From Posidonia oceanica (Eukaryota; Streptophyta; Magnoliopsida; Alismatales; Posidoniaceae), in assembly GCA_037176725.1 (NCBI GenBank), contig JAZBRS010000026.1, positions 104,949,501 to 105,013,500 on the forward strand: a stretch of DNA of 64,000 nucleotides, written 5' to 3'. Under the pieces are notes generated by a model. That model saw nothing but the letters and a program-made list of their open reading frames with translations, did not search any database and had not been told where the DNA came from. The translations under genes were made by a program, and so were the position numbers. Positions 22,501 to 31,269 of this stretch are shown here, in pieces (the stretch's first letter is position 1; each line of letters opens with the position of its first letter).

Positions 22501-22911
22501 TTGAAGAAATGAAGGGGTTAGAGGTTTAGAAAAGAGGTGGAATTTGGTGAGTGTGTGGCCTAGGGTCTCTAGTGTTTGACCTAGGGTTTGGAGTTGAATT
22601 TTGGATGGGTTTTGGAGGGGTTTTGAGGTGTAGAAAAGGGTAGTTTTACTTAGGTTTTCTAGGGTTTTTGGGAGTGGTTTTGGTTTGAAGTTCTAATGGT
22701 TTTTTGGTGGGTTCTCTAAGTTAGGAAGGATGGATTTTCCTATGATTTTTGGGTAGTTTTTGGGTTTGGGAAATGGGTGTGATTCTAGGTTAGGTTTGGG
22801 CTTGATTTGAAGAGAAGGATGAAGAGAAAGGTGTAGGTTTGGACCTAGATTTGGGTTCAGAAGCTACCAGAAGATTCTATTGATTCAGCCTGTCAAAATG
22901 AGGTGTCAACA

Positions 22912-23043
22912 CCCATAAATAAAATCAATGGATTTAAGATATACTTGCATTCTACATTTCCAATAATTATAATTTGTGCCATCAAAAAATAGTGGCCTAT
23001 GAATACTTTGTCCCTCTACAAAACTAGAGTTAAAAGAAGCCAT
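22912..23043 (-). pseudogene. gag: Copia gag N-terminus of H
   Basis: Starts at ATG 23043-23041 (MASFNSSFVEGQSIHRPLFF), then DGTNYNYWKCRMQVYLKSID, the DUF4219-like motif found at the start of copia gag proteins. Solo LTR I separates it from the rest at 17292. By my reading the frame is off by one base at the junction (IDFIYG versus the WDIV frame), so there is also a small deletion in this codon region. Confidence 0.8.
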
Positions 23044-23087
23044 AAAAATCTAGAAGATGTTTAAATCTTATATTCTAGAAAAACCAA

Positions 23088-23099
23088 GCTCTGATACCA
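23088..23099 (-). other. Primer-binding site of copia H
   Basis: The minus strand reads TGGTATCAGAGC, complementary to the 3' end of initiator tRNA-Met, 2 nt from the LTR (LTR end CCTAACA, AT, then PBS). This is the standard copia PBS and fixes the element as minus strand. Confidence 0.93.
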
Positions 23100-23101
23100 A
23101 T

Positions 23102-24207
23102 TGTTAGGATTCTAGGCTTCACTAGAGGAGGGGTGAATAGTGATTTAATGGATAATTGTGGATTTTAAATTCTCTTTAACTATTTTAAGCAAATTAGCAA
23201 GTAAATAAAATATGGAGATATGGATTTGAATGTTTAAACTAAAACATGCATAGAAGGGGATGAGAGGCAATGAAAATATACACAAGTAATTTTAGCCTCC
23301 CTGGCCTAGTCCACTCCCCGAGAAATCCCCTCGAGAGTTACCTTAACTTTGATCTTGTTCCGGGCCAAGATCTTGCCGTACACTTTGACGAGACCACGCC
23401 AAGCTCCCGCAAAAACCGCGGTAACCCTTCTTGCTCCCGGAGAAGAACTCACACAAGAAAACTAAAGATTACAACTCTGTTAACTCTTTTCTATATCTCC
23501 CAAAACTCTTTTGGCAAGATGGAAAGGATGGAAATGTATCTCTCTTGCTTTGGGAATCTTTCTAACAAAATAGGAGTGGAATGCTTGGAAAATGATGTGA
23601 CTTGAAGCTCTATATGATGTGTGTTGTCTATGTGATGAATAGGGGTCCTTTTTATAAGAAAACATAGGTAAAAGTTTATCTCTAACGGCTCTTTCAACGT
23701 TCACAAATGGCTAGTCAAACGGCAGACCGAAATTTTTCAGTATACCGTTTTAGCTCAGATTGTTATAGCAAATACGACCAATTCAATAGACCGAAAAATT
23801 TCGATATGCTGAAAATCTCTTATTCGCTAGACCATAAAATTTCGGTATACTGTTTTGCATGAAAACTCTACATACACAATTTTCATGATTTAGAAGCTTT
23901 TTGCAAATTTTCTCGAACCACTTGCTTCTAACCTAAGTGCTCTTAACCTAAGGTACTCTAGGGTTAACTAGGTCACTCTTCATGGTTTTTGGGGATTTTA
24001 CAAAAGACATGTTACAACTCAAACATAATACAAAAGTTATATATTTAGAGTTGAACACAAATCTTCATGTCTTCATTGAAGCTCCATGAGCCATTTTGCC
24101 TTCTTCTTTTTAAGGTCTATAAGAACACTTTCTTAACCTAATAAGAAGGGTTAGAACACAAATTATTTTGTTATCATCAAAACTGAGATAAGGCAATTTT
24201 GCCAACA
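23102..24207 (-). repeat. 5' LTR of copia element H (1,106 bp)
   Basis: Partner of 13061-14170. Relative to that copy it lacks a few bases (ATAGTGGTTC) near 23291 and has extra bases near 24068. A TATA-like TTATAAAAAGGACC occurs on the minus strand at about 23643-23656. Confidence 0.93.
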
Positions 24208-24212
24208 TGTAC

Positions 24213-25245
24213 TTCCTCAAGCAATCAAAGAGCTTCTTAAGGCAGGTGAGGTGGTCCTCAGGCTCTCTTGACTTGGCAATTATGTCATCCACATAGACCT
24301 CGACTTCTTGGTGCATGAGGTCATGGAACAGTGCTGTTATCACCCTCTAGTAGGTTGCTCCGGCGTTCTTAAGCCCAAACAGCATAACTTGATAGCAAAA
24401 GATTCCCCAGGGGATGATAAATGAAGTCATTTCCAGGTCCTCTTCTGCCATCTTAATCTGGTTATAGCCGGAGAAGCTGTTCATAAAGGAGGGCATCTTG
24501 TGCCTTGCAGTGTTGTCTACCAAGACGTCGATGTGCGGTAGAGGGAAGTCGTCTTTAGGACTAGCTTTGTTCAGATCTCTGTAAACAATGCATATTCGAA
24601 CCCGACCGTCCTTCTTAGGCACTGGCACAACATTCGCGAGCCATTCCGGGTAGAGGACGACCTTGAGAAAGCCGACGTTGTGCTGTTACTTGATTTCTTC
24701 CTTGATCTTGGGCAACCACTGTGGTCGCCACTTCCGGAGCTTCTGCTTTACCGGCTTTGCGTCAGGCTTCAGTGGCAGAGTGTGCACCACAATCTTGACG
24801 TCGAGGCCGACTATGTCTTCATAGCTCCAGGCAAAGACATCTGCATATTCCATAAGGAATGCAATGAATTCTGCTCTAGCCTAGGGTGTCAGTTTGGCAC
24901 TAATGCGGACCTCTTTAACATCTACTGTTGTGCCGATATTAACTACCTCCGTATCTTCTTCGACGTGGAGGTTAGGTCCTTCTGGGTCATCATCATAAGG
25001 CTAGAACTCAGGCGGTGGCTCATCATTCTCATCTACGCCTGTATCATCCTCCTCTCCATATGCTATGAGTTCTGCAAGGATCTCCTTCTCGAAGGTTGGG
25101 TCTGTAATGTCGAAGGAGTGAATGTGTTCTGCCTCTTGATCCTAATGACGCCTCAGGATGGTCACACTCACCCGAGTATTTCTGTAAGCTCGGTGGGTGA
25201 CCTCTGCTTGGGTGGCCCCTGGTGCTGCTGACTGGCCTGGCTGTT
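24213..25245 (-). pseudogene. pol: RT N-terminal half of element B
   Basis: Minus-strand motifs: VPVPKKDGRVRICIVYRDLN, KASPKDDFPLPHIDVLVDN, FMNSFSGYNQIKMAEEDLEM, FIIPWGIFCYQVMLFGLKNA and the catalytic box EVEVYVDDIIAKS (YVDD). It then passes FDCLRKYKLHLNPGKC, where copia H cuts in. A TAG after GATY replaces CAG (Gln) seen in relatives. Upstream (25245-24680) lies the RT-proximal linker, homologous to E 43714-43226. Confidence 0.88.
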
Positions 25246-27955
25246 CTGCTTACTCTGACACTGCTGTCACTGCTAGGGCTGCTGGGACTGCTGAGACTGC
25301 TACCTCTGTTGTTGTCTATGCTGCGACTACTGCTGTTCCCTCGACCGCGTTCTCGGATGTACTTGCAGGGAGTGTTGGGGACGGATGACTGTCTTCGAGG
25401 CGACTGATCTGTGTACTGTCGCCATATGCACCGCCTGTGCGGGCATGCGCTACTTGAACCATCTAGACCCGCCTTCTGGCTGCAGAGTGATTAACTCGTC
25501 TGGTCTAGTGGGTGTTGCCTCTATTTCTTCTCCCAGGACCATGATGGAGGGATGGTCTTGCTGTGGGGAGGGATCCGTGACCACGACCTTCCCTTTCCTC
25601 ACTGCCTGCTGCTCGGCGACATCTTCTACCAGCACCGTGAGTGGTTCTTAGAACAGTAGTTCCAAGTCACTGAGCATGTCATCTACCAGGACTTCTGCAG
25701 TCGCACCCTCCTCGTTATCTAAGGGTGTGTCGACATAGTAGGCACAAATGGCCTCTTTAGACTCCTGCCCGGCAATTCCTTCGCCTGCGGGGCCAGCTCT
25801 GGCTACTAGACATACCACTGTCTGGGTTTCTGCTCTATTGCAGGCTGGCTAGCTGGCTGACCTCCTAGCGCGGCCGATTGTGGTGCTGTGGCGATTAGGG
25901 ATGCGAACAGGCCAGCCAGTGCTGCGACCGGTGGGTGTGCCAACAGGATCACCACTATGGCTGGATGGGAGGCAAAGGCGCTCTTCTGGAGGTCCGACAA
26001 CTGGACGGTTGTGCTGGGGGACAAAGCGCCGGCATCCATGAGTGATGGTGGTTGTCTCTCTAAAGAAGTTGTGGGGACCCTCCATAAGGCTAGATTTGCT
26101 GAAGCTGACGGCTGTATGGCTGATGGAGCCGCCTGCCTTGCTTGTAGTGCTGCTGATGAAGCAAGCTGAGTCACGATGTCGGCTGAGTCGGGTGACTGAG
26201 CCCTCGGAAAGGGTGACTTCTGTGCTGGTGCGGCTGCGGCCGCGGGTGGGCTGGTGGATAGTGCCTAAAGGTGTGCTCCTGAATCTGGAGTTGTCGATGT
26301 AGCTGTCAAAGGCACTGATGAAGCTGTAGAAGGGGGAGAAGCTGTCATCCCTGACACGGAGCTTTGTTGAATCTGCCACTGTATCAGTAGAGGGAAGGGC
26401 CAGGCAAACTGACTAGGATGTTGCAGGGTTGGACTGGACCTCTCTGTTGGTCCGAGCTACTTCCACTGTACCAGACTGCTCCTCATCTGAGTAGTAGTCA
26501 TCTATGCAGACCCACTCCTCTGTCGGCAGTGGGGGGCTCTGGCATGGTACTTGCTGAGCTAAGGCTTGGCTCGTGTTCGGGTCAAGGACACCTGCACTAA
26601 CAAAGTTAGTGAGGTCCCGAGGGATCACGAGCTTCCGGTTCCTCAAGTGCAGGCGCTCACCGTCACGGAGCTGCCATTCATACCCCAAACCTTCAAAGTC
26701 TCTTCTTTCCTCAGCTGCAACTGGCTCGACGATCCCTTGGCCGTGTCGCCCAAGTGGCGTTCCCTTTGCGTAGCCCCACCTGCGGCAAATGTTCTCAACC
26801 ATCCGGGAAGGGTTGCAATGAACGGCCAGAGAGCTGACACATTCAAGATCAAGGATATAGTTAATCGGCTCAAACCGATTAACACAGTACATAACATCGG
26901 ACGGCTTGAGATCAAATCGGACAGTCTGTTGGGAGACCGAAGAGATCACATCGACCGGCTCCTTATCAAAGCTTTCTGCCATGACAACGATAATTTCGTC
27001 GCCTCAGCGGAACTTGATCAAGCGGTGGAGGGTCGAAGGGATCATTTGATGCTTATGCAGCCAAGGGCGCCCAAGCAGGAGATTAAAAGAGGATTCCAAG
27101 TCAACGATGTAGAATTCTACATCGAATACGACCGGACCAATGGAAAGGGGAATAACCAAGATCCCCAAAGAGTCATGGTGTGTGTTGTCAAAAGATGTCA
27201 TTCCCTTCACGGCTGGCGTGATGTTCTCGGCTTTGAATCCGAGCTTCAGTGTTGTACGCAGGGGACAGACGTTAAGGCCTGACCCATTGTCAACCAGTGA
27301 AACGGAAATGCGAAAGCTTTTGAACTGCACCGTAACAAATAGGGGTTGGTTATAGTTAGTCCCCACTGGAGGCAGTTCATCGCTCGAAAAAGAGATGACC
27401 TGCGGCTCCACGATCATTCCCACCATGTTTTCCAGGGTAGCAGACTCAATGGCGTGGGACACATGTGCGGCCTGGAACACGTAGAGAAAAGCCTTACGGT
27501 GTTCACGGGATGTATGAATAAGGTCCCAAATAAAGATGTCAGCCTTGACTTTTCTCAGCTGGGCCGTAATATCAACTAAAGGCTGGTCTTTTTTGGAGGT
27601 GGAAGGAGTGGCCTTGGCAGGGGTTTCTGCAGTGGTGGGACTAGAGGGTTGGCCTGCTGTTGGGGGTTGGCTTGCTGGTGGAAGTTAGCTTATTGGTGGA
27701 GTAGGTTCTGGGCGATTGGGTCTGGCTGCTGGGGCGGTAGGTCTGTAGACCCTCCCCGACCGCGTGACCTCCGCACACATCTCTGTGGCGTAGTCGTATG
27801 AGACATGGTGGGCATCCCTGGTCAGGTTGACTACCAGGGGAGTACCAGCTGCAAGCTCGAGAGGGACTGCCGGGGTGTTTGCTGGATGGTGGAGGGATAA
27901 GGGATGCTGCTGGGGAGGCTGCAATGGCTCTGGTTGGGGCATGGCTTGCAGGCAA
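25246..27955 (-). pseudogene. pro: Protease and flanking linkers of element B
   Basis: Aspartic protease at 27004-27480: LFVTVQFKSF, then SLVDNGSGLNVCPLR with the active-site Asp in DNGS, then FNLLLGRPWLHKHQMIPSTL. It is followed at 26413-26982 by a region with GTPLGRHGQGI and RRDFEGLGY (G-patch-like glycines) and an acidic DDYYSDEEQSGT tail. 25246-26412 is a low-complexity Ser/Pro/Ala/Gln linker in several frames. Before the protease (27481-27955) is a Pro-rich part with YDYATEMCAEVTRSGRVYRP. The domain order matches E and G. Confidence 0.82.
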
Positions 27956-30045
27956 ATTGGGGCTTGAGCCTCGGGTTGCATGGCGAGCCTCGCGGCAGTG
28001 CGCTACGGCTTAGCATCCAGTCGAAACATGTGAATTCCCGACTCAAAACCGGCAAGTGCCGCGCGATAAAGGGAAGAAGGAAAAGGTTCAAAAATGTGCT
28101 AGATGAGATCAGAGGGGTCCACTACGGACATAGCGGACCCAGAGGAGAAGATGGAATGCACTCCTGAGATCCCCGCGCCTCCCAGGCCAGAATGCTCCAG
28201 CAAAGGTTGGTGGACAATGCTAGGATTGGGGAGTGCTGACCTTAATACAGATGTAGATGCTGATGGAGGAGTGGGTGTGGATGCTGCCTCCTATGTGTTG
28301 ATAACGATGACCTTTTGGTCAATCAGGTCCTGCACAGCGCCCCGCAGTGTAAAGCAATTATCCGTTGAGTGCCCCACAACTCGATGGAAGTTGCAGAAAA
28401 GATTCGCACGGTACCACCCCAGGAGTGGGTTCGGTGGTGGGCGAATCTCGGGGAGTCTGAGGAGCGACGCTACCTTGGAGAAGACGGCACTCAGTGGCTC
28501 CACTAGTGGAGTGAAGCGACACTGAGGCTGGTGAGGCCGTCTCTGCCCCTAGTGTTGTCCTTGCCGGACCGGTGCGGCAGGGTAGACCGGTCGAGCGGTG
28601 GTGGTGATCTTTGGAGTGTGTGGTGCACTAGGCGAAAGTGCGTATACTACCTAATTCGGGCCAGGCTGAGCCACCATGTGAACGGGAGTGGTGGGAGAGT
28701 CGACGCGCTTAGGGACCAAGTCGAGATTGAAGGAGTACTGCTCCAGGAACGCCCTACTAAGGTCGTTCCAAGTCTTAATGGTGGCCATGTCAAGTGATGT
28801 AAACCACTTGAGGGCCGGGCCAGGGAGACTCTTCTGGATCAGGCGGATCAACAACCTGTCGTCAGCCTTGAGCTGAGCAAAGTCTTCGCAATATGCCTTC
28901 AGGTGGGCAATGAGGCAACCCCTACCATTATACTTCTCAAAATTTGGGATGCAGAATTTTAGTGGGAGCACCACCTCTGGAAAGTAGCAGAGGTCCCGGA
29001 ATTGGTAGGAGTGGTGGTCCGTGCCTTGCACTTGACGAAGTACTTTCTCCAAAACGGCAAACTTGTTGTCGTAGGGATCTGGATTGGCTGCCGAAGGTGA
29101 TGGAGCAGCAGGGGCAGGGACCACATACGTCGATTGGGTCGCACCGAGGTACTCCTCCGGATCCACCATCGTGTCGCCTGGTGGCACGACGTGATGGTCG
29201 GCATATCCGTGCGTGGGTGCATTATGTGCAGTGGGTGGTGCTATATATGCTAGGGAAGGAACATGCTAATGCACAGGGTAGGGGTAGGCATGATGCTGTG
29301 TAGTGAGTGGTGAAGAGTGTGGGAGCAGCAGCTGTTGGAATAGCACGGTGCCAAGCAGCGGGCTAGAAGGGTGCTGTGCTCCAACCAGCCCGAGGGGCTG
29401 GCCACTAGGTGGTGAAGTAATATGTTGTGCGGTGAGTGGTGTGAATGCAGAGGGCAGAGGCTGCGCCCCTATCACCGGAGTAGAGAGCAGCTGAGGCGAT
29501 GGCCGGGGCAGCGGTGCATTAGGGAAAGCCTAGGGTGCAGGAGCAAGGTGCAGAGGAACCTCAAGAGCAGAGGGAGCCAAAGAGGGGCGAGCAGATAGAA
29601 CCATGCCCTGGAAAACCTGGGCAAGCTCCATCAGACGCTGGTACTGCACCTCAAGAGGCCCGTCAGTGGGGATGCTGAAGTGCAATGCCGGTGAGGGAAC
29701 AGATCCAAGAGGTGAGGACACAAACTGTCCAAGAGGCAAGGATCCTACAGAAGAGGTCGCCGCAGCGGAGCCAGTGCCATAGATGATATAGCCCTAGGGG
29801 TCGGTGGAAGTCGGTACAGTCTCCAAAATACGAGTGATAGTCACTAAGGTAGCCTCGGTGACAGGATCCGAAGGGGCATAGGCCTGCCCAAGCCCTGTAG
29901 GATGCAGGGGTGTCCTAGACACCAAAGGGTGGAACCCTGGTGTCACAAGGGGCACAGAAGGGGTCAAAATGAGAGTCGGAAGGACCAAAGTGGAAGTCCC
30001 CTCCATGGCAGTAGAAAGTTGAGGCTCACTGGTGAACTGGGCCAT
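27956..30045 (-). pseudogene. gag: Gag of element B
   Basis: Starts at ATG 30045 (MAQFTSEPQLSTAMEG). The capsid core is at 28651-29187: FRDLCYFPEVVLPLKFCIPN, FEKYNGRGCLIAHLKAYCED, IQKSLPGPALKWFTSLDMAT, FLEQYSFNLDLVPKR. Directly after PKR it jumps to VDSPTTPVHMVAQPGPN, so about 390 bp present in E and G (FGEYVGRWRALASQVRDRPS and on) are deleted near 28695. The zinc-knuckle-like CNFHRVVGHSTDNC is at 28291-28503. Frames are broken in the N-terminal part. Confidence 0.85.
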
Positions 30046-31243
30046 AGCTGACCGAGAGCGAGTGAGAATGGGGCTGCGACGAAAAAGTGGAGGACGACAC
30101 CTACGGGGAGCTATCGTCGCAAAGGCGAGTAGCTCGGAAGAGGAGGGTCGAGAACAGACGTCACAACAAGGGCGTCAGTGAAAAGAAGTACTCAAGCTCC
30201 GGCTAGGGTGCTCGCTCACTGACCTACGCGACAAACAAGGCAAATAGGCGATAAAACCTAAAGGAAAATGCAAATGTTTTAATGGTGGCATGAATGCACT
30301 CATGCAAATGGTATGCTTTCTAGCATGCTCTCTCTCACCAATCTAGTGTGTCCTAGTAGGTTGTCTACTTCGGACTCCTACAAGTGTACGGGTCACCGAC
30401 TCGGTTAGAAAGTAAGGCTTCCGTCTAGACCCTGGCCAAAGCTTAGGTATAACGGGTGGTGCGTTAGTGGTCTTGACCCTGTCGAAGCATGGACTGTACC
30501 CTCTACTAGCATCGACACGACCCCTAACAAGGGGGGACAGACCGACCAACTCACCCTGTGCCAAAGCAACCGAACGAGAAATCGGGACTGTCCTTCTCAG
30601 ACTGATAGGTGGACTCAGGGATGAGAAGATGGATACCCTATATGATGATTCATGCAAATGATTAAAGTTTTTTATCTTGCATGTTTTATTAACTCAAATG
30701 GGGTGAATGTGTGTTTGCGTCTCTAGTTGCTCATCGATTTGATTTTTACTTGCTGTTTTTAATTTGCTAATGGGAGGAAACAACCAGTCTCTAGTTGTCC
30801 TTAGGCCTAAAGCAAAAGGGGAAGGAAATCACCCAATCATGGCAAGCAAGCAACACACATCATTACAAAAGGCATGCGCATGGTATGTGCTAGTGTTGTG
30901 TCACATGGTTAGTGAAAACAAAGACAATCAACACATCAAAAGGCATATGCAAGCATGGCATGTGCATAAGTGAAGTGGCATAGCATGCTTGTGTAAAATG
31001 AAGCCAATCACAAGCAAAAGGCATGGATTAATGCGATAAATCAAGCAATCATGAAAATTAAATGCTAAGATGAGCAAAATGTGAGAATTAACGCGATAAT
31101 CAAGCAGTTAAGGCAAATAAAATGCTAAACCAAGCAGGAGAAGCGAATTAATGCGATAAATAAACAAGCAAGGCAGTTAAGTGCTAAGCAGAAAGATAAG
31201 CCACACAGAAAGTAGAAAGGCGGAAACGAAAGTCGGAGTCTAG
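30046..31243 (-). other. Leader between PBS and gag of element B
   Basis: Non-coding. 30400-30630 is shared with the leader of A. 30830-31210 is A-rich with repeated AAGCA, GCATG and AATTAACGCGATAA words. A splice-acceptor-like TTTGTCGCGTAG|GTCAG lies with AG at 30225-30224, 178 nt before the gag start. Confidence 0.6.
30223..30236 (-). promoter_or_regulatory. Splice-acceptor-like site before gag (B)
   Basis: Minus strand TTTGTCGCGTAG|GTCAGTG, aligned with the acceptor-like site of A at 5634-5642 (both followed by GT and a GAGCGAG/GCGAGC stretch). Confidence 0.35.
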
Positions 31244-31263
31244 TATCCCCAGCGGAGTCGCCA
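31244..31263 (-). other. Primer-binding site of element B
   Basis: Minus strand TGGCGACTCCGCTGGGGATA, 6 nt (GGAAAG) after the LTR end CGATCACA. It differs from the A copy by C versus T at position 4. Probably tRNA-Arg, as in Ogre-type elements. Confidence 0.8.
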
Positions 31264-31269
31264 CTTTCC

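Larger units (their letters stand above)
17293..22911 (-). mobile_element. Solo LTR I (5,619 bp) inside copia gag
   Basis: Begins TGTAGTAATC and ends GGTGTCAACA, flanked by a perfect duplication CCCAT (17288-17292 and 22912-22916). It aligns end to end with the 3' LTR of element G (48205-53909), so it is one very long LTR left after LTR-LTR recombination, with no interior. Plus-strand order: shared end motifs, conserved block, 30-bp repeats, a segment like the end of another LTR family (18288-18450), donor-like site, degenerate ACTAAAATGCAA repeats, a GC-rich part (20000-21200), purine-rich and T-rich stretches. Element orientation is minus because G, of the same family, is minus. Confidence 0.92.
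13061..24207 (-). mobile_element. Element H: Ty1/copia-type, non-autonomous, with nested solo LTR
   Basis: Two LTRs of the same family (13061-14170 and 23102-24207) begin TGTTAGGATTCTA and end TTTTGCCAACA. They are flanked by a perfect 5-bp duplication, TGTAC, at 13056-13060 and 24208-24212. Orientation is minus: PBS TGGTATCAGAGC next to the right LTR, polypurine tract next to the left LTR. Inside is a copia gag (split by solo LTR I) and a short coiled-coil segment, but no protease, integrase or RT: about 1.8 kb of AT-rich DNA takes their place. It needed enzymes from an autonomous relative. The LTRs differ at scattered sites and by a small indel near 13255/23291, so the insertion is not recent. 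Confidence 0.93.

Noticed and set aside
13061..24207. Endogenous pararetrovirus or env-bearing retrovirus
   Set aside because: LTRs, initiator-Met PBS and UBN2 gag identify a copia retrotransposon; no movement protein, coat or envelope-like ORF seen.
24680..25407. Plus-strand frames of 183 and 61 codons, one leucine-rich like a signal peptide
   Set aside because: They are antisense shadows of the minus-strand RT linker, whose protein aligns with element E.
26566..27282. 238-codon plus-strand frame
   Set aside because: Antisense of the conserved protease and G-patch-like region of element B; the same antisense opening exists in E and G only because the sense protein is conserved.
31244..31263. 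Possible tRNA gene end (CCCCAGCGGAGTCGCCA)
   Set aside because: Only the 3' terminal part is present, directly next to an LTR and repeated at 6621-6640; it is the primer-binding site.
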